From Parcubacteria group bacterium GW2011_GWA2_43_11 (GTDB taxonomy: Bacteria > Patescibacteriota > Minisyncoccia > Phycocordibacterales > UBA12088), in NCBI GenBank assembly GCA_000998805.1, contig LCFC01000007.1, forward strand, positions 1-33,081: a stretch of 33,081 nucleotides of DNA, given 5' to 3'. Both the position numbers and the translations under genes were made by a program. Every line of letters starts with the position of its first letter. Positions within the stretch are counted from its first letter, which is position 1. The notes under the pieces were generated by a model. That model was not told the DNA's origin. It saw only the letters and a program-made list of their open reading frames with translations, and did not search any database. Shown here piece after piece: positions 25,360 through 33,081 of this stretch.

Positions 25360-25389
25360 CTATTTTATGTACCTAGAAACATTTTCAAA

Positions 25390-26430
25390 CTACAGGGGAA
25401 TTTTAGAGTGTGCAATCCAGTGTGCAGCTTCCGGAAAACGTACCCGAACTGACGTTCCTTGGCCTACAGCGCTCTTGATAAATACACTTGCTCGATGAAT
25501 CTTTGCAATTTCACTGACAATAGTAAGTCCTAAACCACTTGAACCACTCTCTTCGCGCTTACGCGATTCTTCTGCTCTATAAAAAGGTTCCAAAATTCGG
25601 AAAAGGTCTTTACGTCCTATACCGACACCTCTGTCTTTCACAGTTAAGTTTATGTGTCCGAGATTGTCAGGACTAATGCAAACATACACTGGTAAATTCT
25701 TATTTTTAGGACTGTAAATAATAGCGTTTTTTACAAGGTTTGTTACCAGTTGCTCAAGTGCGGTTTTGTTGCCGTGCACCACTAAACGTTTACTTCCTTT
25801 AATTTTAAGAATGACTCCCTGGCTTTTCGCGCGATCATTGAGTGATTGCACAGATGTTTCAAGAACACTTTTGAGGTTCACATCAACAAAGGTTATTGTA
25901 TCGACCTGGAAAAGCGCATTGAGTGATAAAAGGTTGTTAATGATATTTGAAATACGGTCTATTTCTTCTATGTTTTCATTGAGCATTTCTTTCATACTCT
26001 CCGATATTTCTTCAGTGATAAGAGCAACTTCCGTGTTTGTTTTAAGAAGCGAAAGTGGTGTACGTAACTCATGCGCTACATTGCCAATAAAACGTTTTTG
26101 AAGGTCCAGAGCATTTCCGATAGGTTTAAAAGTAAACAGCGCAATCGTATAGTTGAATATAATAGTGGCGACAGCCAGTCCAAAAAATACATATAATACA
26201 TCCCCTACATTTGATTCGCTGACTATTTGAAGTAACGTTTCTGAAAGTTTTACGGTAGGGTCGGGTATTACCGTCATTATATCCTCAATGAGGTTATCTT
26301 TGAGTTCGGCGTATGTCTTGTTAAGCGTTAGCCAAAAAAAGAGTAACAAGAAAACAAGGTATGATAGTTGCAGTAATGCAACATGAACCTGGGCTCGAAA
26401 GTAAATATCAAAATGATACTTATCCAACAA
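25390..26430 (-). CDS. Sensor histidine kinase (HisKA/HATPase)
   Basis: FIGNVAHELRTPLSLLKTNTEVAL (H box), LVTNLVKNAIIYSP (N box), LTVKDRGVGIG, GSSGLGLTIVSEIAKIHRA. Track ATG at 26517 overlaps the response regulator by 98 nt; a TTG at 26430/26427 is a plausible start. Confidence 0.93.
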   Translation of the reverse strand: MLDKYHFDIYFRAQVHVALLQLSYLVFLLLFFWLTLNKTYAELKDNLIEDIMTVIPDPTVKLSETLLQIVSESNVGDVLYVFFGLAVATIIFNYTIALFTFKPIGNALDLQKRFIGNVAHELRTPLSLLKTNTEVALITEEISESMKEMLNENIEEIDRISNIINNLLSLNALFQVDTITFVDVNLKSVLETSVQSLNDRAKSQGVILKIKGSKRLVVHGNKTALEQLVTNLVKNAIIYSPKNKNLPVYVCISPDNLGHINLTVKDRGVGIGRKDLFRILEPFYRAEESRKREESGSSGLGLTIVSEIAKIHRASVFIKSAVGQGTSVRVRFPEAAHWIAHSKIPL

Positions 26431-27100
26431 AGCGGTAACCCACCCCACGAACGGTTTCAATCCGAGCTTTTGTACGTGCAGCTTCAAGCTTTTTACGTAA
26501 ATTTTTAACATGTACATCTACGACGTTACTAAATGACGAAAAACTAAAATCCCAAGCATGTTCCAATAATTCATCTCGAGTTATAACCTTGTTGGGATTC
26601 CGAAGAAAGTACTCAAGAAGCATAAACTCCTTAAGTGTTAGTGGAACATTAGCATCATAAATTGTGACCGTGTGTGTCTTTCTGTCAAGCATAATACTTC
26701 CTTCTGGGGAACGGAGTTCAGTTGGGAGAGAATCATGGGGTCTTCTGAGTAACGCTCCAATACGAGCTTCCAGTTCTGAAAAGGAAAACGGTTTTTCCAT
26801 GTAATCATCAGCCCCGGCGTTAAGTAAATCAACCTTTGTAGTAAGTTCGCTTCTTGCTGTTAAAATGAGTATTGGGTTTACTACACCTGCTTCTCGAACT
26901 TGTTTGCAAATTTCTTCTCCAGATAGACCTGGTAACATGAGATCAAGAATAATAAGATCATACTCGTTTCTGTACATGAGAATTCTTTGTTTTGCTTCTG
27001 TTCCGTCATGCAATAAATCGACAGCGTATCCCCGTGTTTTAAGCCCGCGTTTTATGGTAGTCGCAAGGCGCTTTTCATCTTCAACAATAAGAATTTTCAT
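26420..27100 (-). CDS. OmpR/PhoB-family response regulator
   Basis: MKILIVEDEKRLATTIKRGLKTRGYAVDLL...LIILDLMLPGLSGEEIC...MEKPFSFSELEARI... plus winged-helix ITRDELLEHAWDFSFSSFSNVVDVHVKNLRKKL. Confidence 0.96.
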   Translation of the reverse strand: MKILIVEDEKRLATTIKRGLKTRGYAVDLLHDGTEAKQRILMYRNEYDLIILDLMLPGLSGEEICKQVREAGVVNPILILTARSELTTKVDLLNAGADDYMEKPFSFSELEARIGALLRRPHDSLPTELRSPEGSIMLDRKTHTVTIYDANVPLTLKEFMLLEYFLRNPNKVITRDELLEHAWDFSFSSFSNVVDVHVKNLRKKLEAARTKARIETVRGVGYRFVG

Positions 27101-27138
27101 ACTCGGTATTTTACATAAACTACATGAAGATTAAATGA

Positions 27139-27176
27139 ATATTGCACTGCCCCTGTAGTATTGGGCAGTGCAATAT
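27139..27176 (-). terminator. Intrinsic terminator between the LamG-like gene and the two-component system
   Basis: ATATTGCACTGCCC-N10-GGGCAGTGCAATAT, 14-bp perfect stem. Confidence 0.75.
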
Positions 27177-27214
27177 ATTTTAACCTCTATGCTCGTTTAT
27201 ATGCAATGAACGAG

Positions 27215-28108
27215 CTAGGATTGTACTCGGAAGTTGTCAAACTCCAAATCCATGTAATCTGAACGTATTCCCACGTATCCATCTTTTGTAAGTGTGGCTC
27301 CGCCATACGATTTTGTATCCTTAGTTGTTAGGATGGTTTCGTATTTACCATTTCCACGGTCAAGTGATAGGGTAATAGTTACTGATCCATCAGACTGTGT
27401 TCGTACATCACTCTTTAGGCGCATCCATGTTTTTTCCGGAATAAGGTTTGGATTTGTTGATTTGTTGTACGTACCTGGGAACACTTGTTTTTTGCTTGCA
27501 AGCGTATAATACGTACCGTTAATTTTTTTCTTGATTACCGCTTCTCCATCCATACGGATACCTGCATAGTACAGGTTGTTACCATCAAGGTATCGACTCA
27601 TAAGCAGAATACCACTGTAGCCATCACGATTTGGGGTATTTGTAGTGTTAATTTTGTCGATTTTAAATTTTACCTCTTGGCTTGCATTGTTCCATTTTGA
27701 ACGAGTAAGCAATCTAAAAAGGTTTTGTGGGTACTTACCTTGATCTGTGTCAACGGAGCTTGAGCTTTTATACAGCGTAGCCCAACGGTCACTTGCGGGA
27801 AGCGCTCCCATAATAGTACTTCCCAACCCGTTTTTAAATAGCATCTTTCCGCCTGAGTTAAGCCAAAAATACGGACTTGAACTCTCCGACATAGAACCGG
27901 TCTCATAAAGGATACCATCAGCGTTAAAAGTGTAGAGGAACGGTGAGGTGACTGCACGAGCCTCAGCAGCTTCAGCACGTGGTGCGAAGCTGGGGGCAGC
28001 GATGAGTACTCCGCTTATAATGACCGCTAGTCCAGACAAAATAACATTCTGCGTGGATAAAGAAAAAGCCTTCCTTTTGGGATAAGGCATGAGTTTTGTT
28101 TCTAACAT
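27215..28108 (-). CDS. Secreted ConA/LamG-like domain protein (paralog 2)
   Basis: Signal segment LSGLAVIISGVLIAAPSFAPRAEA; GILLMSRYLDGNNLYYAGIRMDGEAVIKKKINGTYYTLA; C-terminal GYVGIRSDYMDLEFDNFRV. Confidence 0.8.
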   Translation of the reverse strand: MLETKLMPYPKRKAFSLSTQNVILSGLAVIISGVLIAAPSFAPRAEAAEARAVTSPFLYTFNADGILYETGSMSESSSPYFWLNSGGKMLFKNGLGSTIMGALPASDRWATLYKSSSSVDTDQGKYPQNLFRLLTRSKWNNASQEVKFKIDKINTTNTPNRDGYSGILLMSRYLDGNNLYYAGIRMDGEAVIKKKINGTYYTLASKKQVFPGTYNKSTNPNLIPEKTWMRLKSDVRTQSDGSVTITLSLDRGNGKYETILTTKDTKSYGGATLTKDGYVGIRSDYMDLEFDNFRVQS

Positions 28109-28328
28109 TCTATTTAATTTTTAACATTTTTAATAACAGTACCAACTCGTGTGTTACAAAGAGTAAGTACCAGAGGGGAGTATAGCACCCCATTTTTGTT
28201 TGAAATCTGGATTCGAGAGTCTAAACTTCATGAAAAACGCATTAATATTTTACCCCTGTATTACAAGCACTGCTTTGTTCATGAAGATAAAAGTTTTCCC
28301 CAATTCGAAAATATTAACTTGACAACTT

Positions 28329-29390
28329 TTATAGAGAAGAAACGAGAGTTGTTATTTTGTAGTTATCAAATAGAACATCAGCATAGTCTGTACGGACACC
28401 AGTGTGCCCCTCGGCAGTAATTGGTGGCCCAAATACACCAGTATCTGTAGTAATAAGGACTGTCTCCAGAGGAGATGATAACGAATAAGCAAAGGATAAT
28501 CTGATCTGTACACCACCAGAAGATGTGGTTATGGTTTGTGTGGCCATGCGATACCACGTATGTGTTGGAATAAGGTTAGGAAAGCGTACCCTGTCATATG
28601 GTGTGCTGGAGGTGAAAAGCTGTGCTTCTGCAAGCGTATAGTACACGCCATGGTACTTTTTCTTAATCACCGCCTTACCATCCATACGTATGCCAGCGTA
28701 ATACAAGGTATCGCTATGTACGTAACGACTCATAAGAAATATACCACTGAAAGCATCACGGTCGTGAGTATTCAGAACATTAACCTTTTGTATGGAAAAC
28801 TCCAGTTCTTGGTCAACATTTTCCCATAAAGATTGTGTTATGAGTCGAAAAAGATTTTGAGGAAATAAACCATTACCTGTGTCTAAGGGATTAGTTTCTG
28901 CGTATGCGCGTCTCCAAGGGTCCCCATTTGTGAGTGCTCCTTTGATAGTGCTTCCAATCCCATCTGAAATTTCAAGCCTAGCACCAGAGTTAAGCCAAAA
29001 AAAATTGCTTGAACTTAAGTTTGAGGAACCACTTTCTTCAAGCACCTCGGTAACATTGAATGTGTATAGAAAGGTTTGTGTCGGTACTTTTGGTTTAGAA
29101 GTCTCAGTCTGTGTGCTCAAAACAGGTGTCTTTATGTTTGATGTTGTACTACTAGTAAATATTTTTTTAGGAATACTAGTAGTAGTACTAGTATTTTCTT
29201 TGTGTGCGCTCGTATTGACGGGACTTGATACTGTGCTTGTAGATACTATTTCTGCAGTAGATGTACTTTCTATGATTTCTTTACGTGTTGGTGGTGTTAC
29301 TGCGTGATACACCGTGTATATATAGGTAAACCACACAATACTACTTATTGCTCCTGCAACAATAGTGCTAATCAAAATTGCTCGGTACAT
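28329..29390 (-). CDS. Membrane-anchored ConA/LamG-like domain protein with Ser/Thr-rich linker (paralog 1)
   Basis: N-terminal TM; STSTAEIVSTSTVSS... linker; NLFRLITQSLWENVDQELEFSIQKVNVLNTHDRDAFSGIFLMSRYVHSDTLYYAGIRMDGKAVIKKKYHGVYYTLA aligns with the adjacent paralog. Confidence 0.8.
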   Translation of the reverse strand: MYRAILISTIVAGAISSIVWFTYIYTVYHAVTPPTRKEIIESTSTAEIVSTSTVSSPVNTSAHKENTSTTTSIPKKIFTSSTTSNIKTPVLSTQTETSKPKVPTQTFLYTFNVTEVLEESGSSNLSSSNFFWLNSGARLEISDGIGSTIKGALTNGDPWRRAYAETNPLDTGNGLFPQNLFRLITQSLWENVDQELEFSIQKVNVLNTHDRDAFSGIFLMSRYVHSDTLYYAGIRMDGKAVIKKKYHGVYYTLAEAQLFTSSTPYDRVRFPNLIPTHTWYRMATQTITTSSGGVQIRLSFAYSLSSPLETVLITTDTGVFGPPITAEGHTGVRTDYADVLFDNYKITTLVSSL

Positions 29391-29415
29391 ACCTCTATCA
29401 GGTTGTTGATGTCTA

Positions 29416-31014
29416 TTAATTTCGTTTAACGGTAAATTTTTCTACAACGACTGACGCCAGTCCTGCTTCGGGATTCCATGTTTTTATCCCAACTCCTCCA
29501 ACAGAGAGTAAAGGATCAAGGAATCTGCTAGTTACTAGTACTTTCCCGTTAATAACACATGAAATAGTTCTTCCGTTTGTTACTACCTGTGCCTCAAACG
29601 TGCCTTGAGGCACATACGGTCCTGCCCCACGTACCCCCTCAATAACCCTTTGCTTTCCAGATATTGTTTGTTCTATATGTACGAACTCGCGGTTAAAGTT
29701 GCACATAGCTAAATTGTTATCATCTTTGAAACGAGCGAGTAAGGAAAAACCAGTTTTTGTTGGGGAATGGATTCGTGCGGTGACTGTATAATTTTCCCAA
29801 TGACCGCTCCCATCTAGAAATATTGTTGCCCCCGTGCCGAAATCTTCTGCTTTGAGAGTGATAGCGGTATCCGTAAAAGATACTTTTCCCCAGTTGCGCA
29901 ACCAACCTTCATCATCTCGGCGCGGGCTTTCATAGGGAAGTGTTTTTGGCAAACCACTCTCCAGTCGTTGTACAAGTTCTTCGCCTGACCATGCTGTATC
30001 AGGCTCAATGCGTTTGTAGAGGTGTGAACGTGATTCATCTTGCTGGTAGTTAAATGAAAACTCCCCTCCCCTTCGCCACTGGTAAAAGGAAGTTTCGTAA
30101 ATACGTTCCGCTACTGTTACCGCACCAGGTACCGCATGTTGGTTACTATCGGTAGGGCGACCATATTCTCCAAAAGGGTAGGCAAAAGAGCTCACTGTCA
30201 CGTTAAATCTATCCTCCAACGCATCCCGAGCTGAAAGTAAATCCGTATTGATACGCTCAAGGTACTCTTCCCTTGTCTCAAGACGACCCTCATTTTCACG
30301 CCAAATATAGTTTACTAAGGGAGCTTCGTAGGTGTCTTTTGAATCTGTTGGTTGGTACTCGTGTACATCCATACCGTGCGAGCCAATTTCCCATATACCA
30401 CTTTCAAGCATAGTATCTATTTCATAATCAGAAAGGTAGTAGTGTGACTCTGTACCGATAGAATGCTTTGGAAGTATGAACGATACCCCTGTGTAGTCGA
30501 GAACTCGGAGTAGTGGAGTAACAGGATGATAACTGTTTTTTGTACCGTCATCAAACGTGAGAAGAAATGAACGTTCAGGTAAGGTAACGTGCCCTCTCAT
30601 AAAGGCTTGAAATTCCTTGAGTGTAATAGTATTCCAGCCTGCCTTTTTCAGAGCAAATAGTTGATCTTCAAAAGCCCCTCGTTCCAGATTTAAGGTTTCT
30701 GACCCATTTTCGACAGTGTGGTATACCAGTACTGGTAACGCGAGAGCATTGCCGGTACGTTCGTTTGAACCGGATAAATTGTTACTCTTAAATATCTCAA
30801 GTGTAGTAGCTTCGTTAGTTATGTTTTGTGCACGAACTTTATATACAGTGGAATAAAAAGTGTTTGATGCTATCCACGAAATGATGTCTGTCATCGGGCT
30901 ATATCCGTAGTACGCTTGTTTGTTTGAAAATGTTGCATAAATTAAAACAAACATCAGTATTGCAATACTGACAATAAATAGCACTTTTTTATTTGAAAAT
31001 TGTATAAAATTCAT
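29416..31014 (-). CDS. Polysaccharide deacetylase (NodB homology, PgaB/IcaB-like motif spacing) fused to C-terminal ConA-like domain
   Basis: LPVLVYHTVENG, FLLTFDDGTKNSYHPVTPLL, WEIGSHGMDVHEY, SFAYPFGEYGR; C-terminal beta-rich domain ending VGGVGIKTWNPEAGLASVVVEKFTV. Confidence 0.9.
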   Translation of the reverse strand: MNFIQFSNKKVLFIVSIAILMFVLIYATFSNKQAYYGYSPMTDIISWIASNTFYSTVYKVRAQNITNEATTLEIFKSNNLSGSNERTGNALALPVLVYHTVENGSETLNLERGAFEDQLFALKKAGWNTITLKEFQAFMRGHVTLPERSFLLTFDDGTKNSYHPVTPLLRVLDYTGVSFILPKHSIGTESHYYLSDYEIDTMLESGIWEIGSHGMDVHEYQPTDSKDTYEAPLVNYIWRENEGRLETREEYLERINTDLLSARDALEDRFNVTVSSFAYPFGEYGRPTDSNQHAVPGAVTVAERIYETSFYQWRRGGEFSFNYQQDESRSHLYKRIEPDTAWSGEELVQRLESGLPKTLPYESPRRDDEGWLRNWGKVSFTDTAITLKAEDFGTGATIFLDGSGHWENYTVTARIHSPTKTGFSLLARFKDDNNLAMCNFNREFVHIEQTISGKQRVIEGVRGAGPYVPQGTFEAQVVTNGRTISCVINGKVLVTSRFLDPLLSVGGVGIKTWNPEAGLASVVVEKFTVKRN

Positions 31015-31051
31015 ATCATTTCTGTTTATTGATGATAGATGGCCTCCTATA

Positions 31052-32278
31052 TTATCGCGTGCCCCAACGAGAATCTCGTATGTTGACAGCTGCCCATGGT
31101 AACTGCCAGATCAAAATTACACTATTGAACCAAAAACTAAACACCGCCAGCGCCCAAGCTCGTGGCCCAACCTTTGCTCTATAGTAGAGGCCATGCAGGA
31201 GAAGCATGAGGAACAATCCGAATAAGTATACGACTGGCCATACATGATGTACTGCGGGATACCATGCTATCGCACGGAAAAATACCACAGGTGAGGTCAG
31301 TGCAAGAAAAATGTACAGGTAGTACGAAGCTGCTGCCAAAGGGTGTCGACGCCACATAAATACTGATGCTATCAATGTCTCTCTAATCCATGATTTTTTC
31401 CAACGAAACTGTTGTCGGACATATACCCCAAAATTGTCAGGGACGACGGTGTACGCCAATGCTTCATGTGAGTATACGGCATCGTAGTTACGAATAATAT
31501 AATTGGTAAGACTTCTGTCATCACCAAAGGTACATTCTGCTCCAAGAAATTTTTGTACAAGCCACTCATCAACAATTTCAACAAGATATTTTCTTCGGTA
31601 CGCACTGCAACAACCAGGACAGCATGTCACACTTCCAAAAACGGATTCAGCTGATTTGTAAATTTTAAACGCAATGTAGTACCGAAGTGCTTGCATCTGC
31701 GTGAGTAGGTTTGTTTCGCGATTGAAAACGTCGGTATGTCCAGATACTGCGCCAACTGAGTCGCTTGCAAAGTACTTTACAAGATGTCGAACGCAGTTTG
31801 GTTCAATAAATGAATCTGAATCAATAAATATAACAATATCGTGAGACGCTTGCTTTACCCCCTCAGCCATGCCGTGACGTTTTCCTCTGTTTACTTTCCA
31901 ATTTATAACTTTGACTGTTTTGATTTGTGTTCTCAGTTCATTCGCAATTTTTACCATTTCTGTATACGTGCCGTCAGTAGACCCGTCATTAATTGCCACA
32001 ACTTCAATTTTGTCCATTGGGTAATTCACGTTTCCAAATCTTCGTATTGTTTCGGCAATGTTATCTTCTTCGTTTTTTGCAGGCACAACAAATGTCACAG
32101 TAGGTTCATAGGTAGCGTCATAGGGCATCTCTTTGTGAAAATATGCAAGTAGGAAGCGAGAAAGGATATACACAGTGATAAGAATGCTGTAGAACCCGAA
32201 GAAAACATTGTTAAAAACGGTCTCAAACGTTAACACTTTTATAAAAAGTATAAAGTAAATAATAACGAAGAATGTCAA
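31052..32278 (-). CDS. Family 2 processive glycosyltransferase (hyaluronan/chitin-synthase-like)
   Basis: TVTFVVPAKNEEDNIAETI, VVAINDGSTDGT, IVIFIDSDSFIEP, CCPGCCSAYRR, FGDDRSLTNYII, VRQQFRWKKSWIRETL, C-terminal TM helices, terminal WGTR. Confidence 0.9.
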   Translation of the reverse strand: MTFFVIIYFILFIKVLTFETVFNNVFFGFYSILITVYILSRFLLAYFHKEMPYDATYEPTVTFVVPAKNEEDNIAETIRRFGNVNYPMDKIEVVAINDGSTDGTYTEMVKIANELRTQIKTVKVINWKVNRGKRHGMAEGVKQASHDIVIFIDSDSFIEPNCVRHLVKYFASDSVGAVSGHTDVFNRETNLLTQMQALRYYIAFKIYKSAESVFGSVTCCPGCCSAYRRKYLVEIVDEWLVQKFLGAECTFGDDRSLTNYIIRNYDAVYSHEALAYTVVPDNFGVYVRQQFRWKKSWIRETLIASVFMWRRHPLAAASYYLYIFLALTSPVVFFRAIAWYPAVHHVWPVVYLFGLFLMLLLHGLYYRAKVGPRAWALAVFSFWFNSVILIWQLPWAAVNIRDSRWGTR

Positions 32279-32346
32279 CCATATCCCACCTGTCTTGATG
32301 TCGTTTATATTTTCTTTACTTTTTTTATGTCTAGGTTCTTTAATCC

Positions 32347-33081
32347 TTATCGACCTATTCCAACATACGTAACTCCTCCTCTGATAAATTCATTTTTATC
32401 TAAGCAATTCCTACCGTCTAAAATGATAGGTACTCGATGCTGTAACAGTAGTTGTGGCGTAAGTATTGAAGTAAATTGCTTGTGATCTGTAGCTATAACA
32501 ACTGCAGAAACATTGTGCAGGGCATCTTCAAGCGATGAGGCACTTGATAGGTGAGGTACATGAGGATCATACGTTTGCACAACTGCACCCATTTGTTCTA
32601 GTTCACTCTTTATCCGAAATGCAGGACTTTCTCGTGTGTCAGCAATATTTTTCTTATACGCAAGTCCCAAAAGTGCTATATGAGACCGCTTAAGTTTTAT
32701 TCCTTGGTGTGACATTGTTTTTTTGAGCAACCGTGCAGTAAATCGTGGCATGTTGTTGTTAACCTTGCGTGCCGCTTTCAAAAATCTATGATTGAAACCG
32801 TTTCTTGCTGCTTCTTCAATCAAGTAGTAAGGGTCAACAGGGATACAGTGACCTCCAACACCAATGCCTGGGAAGTGTGGCATAAAACTAAATGGTTTTG
32901 TCGATGCACCTTCAATAACATCCATGATGTCAATACCGAGTTTTTGGAACGACATTGCTAGTTCGTTGACAAAAGCAATGTTTATATCTCGAAAGGAATT
33001 CTCTACCATCTTTACAGCCTCGGCCTCCTTGAGTGAATGCATGGGCTGTATCTTCCCTTCAAGTAAATGAGTGTAAAATGC
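32347..33081 (-). CDS. UDP-N-acetylhexosamine 6-dehydrogenase-like nucleotide-sugar dehydrogenase, partial (N-terminus outside window)
   Basis: The frame stays open to the window end (AFYTHLLEGKIQPMHSLKEAEAVKMVENSFRDINIAFVNE); PGIGVGGHCIPVDPYYL, LGLAYKKNIADTRESPAF, YDPHVP. Confidence 0.92.
   Translation of the reverse strand, partial: AFYTHLLEGKIQPMHSLKEAEAVKMVENSFRDINIAFVNELAMSFQKLGIDIMDVIEGASTKPFSFMPHFPGIGVGGHCIPVDPYYLIEEAARNGFNHRFLKAARKVNNNMPRFTARLLKKTMSHQGIKLKRSHIALLGLAYKKNIADTRESPAFRIKSELEQMGAVVQTYDPHVPHLSSASSLEDALHNVSAVVIATDHKQFTSILTPQLLLQHRVPIILDGRNCLDKNEFIRGGVTYVGIGR

Noticed and set aside
28879-29307. 142-aa plus-strand ORF with hydrophobic stretch
   Set aside because: Antisense to the LamG-like gene; the hydrophobic run is the reverse complement of its Ser/Thr-rich stalk.
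1-33081. Alternative genetic code (UGA reassigned, as in some CPR lineages)
   Set aside because: Core genes read through cleanly with standard stops and no internal UGA in conserved domains.
1-33081. CRISPR array, tRNA, rRNA, transposase or prophage module
   Set aside because: No regularly spaced repeats, cloverleaf, rRNA motif or transposase/integrase/phage structural proteins were recognised by eye; a tRNAscan/Infernal run would be needed to exclude small RNAs.

Overview
The window looks like a 33 kb chromosomal segment of a Patescibacteria/CPR (Parcubacteria-like) bacterium. This rests on gene content and protein style only. It holds about 33 supportable CDSs, mostly on the minus strand. 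TGA is used as a normal stop. I found no tRNA, rRNA, CRISPR or transposase.

Gene content in order: partial uppP; DsbA-like protein; UvrD-type helicase with a RecB-like nuclease domain; SPFH/band-7 protein; rpoD and dnaG; T4SS-pilin-like protein; DEAD-box helicase; GIY-YIG protein; YbjQ-like protein; surface repeat protein; PRTase-like protein, Nudix, pyrF and pyrE; Gmad2 protein; PAS protein; GlsB-like protein; tandem M14 peptidase paralogs; YvcK/CofD-like protein; two-component system; and an exopolysaccharide-type locus (tandem LamG-like proteins, deacetylase, hyaluronan-synthase-like GT2, nucleotide-sugar dehydrogenase).

Best leads: (i) a DnaG whose four zinc-binding residues all appear substituted; (ii) an M14 pair in which the upstream paralog has lost catalytic residues and is coupled by TAATG to an apparently intact one; (iii) sigma-70 with a histone-H1-like basic N-terminal tail of about 115 aa; (iv) a candidate aminouronate exopolysaccharide locus; (v) a palindrome AATACTAGT-N6-ACTAGTATT repeated identically in two intergenic regions; (vi) a structured 5' leader and N-terminal RGG tail on the DEAD-box helicase.
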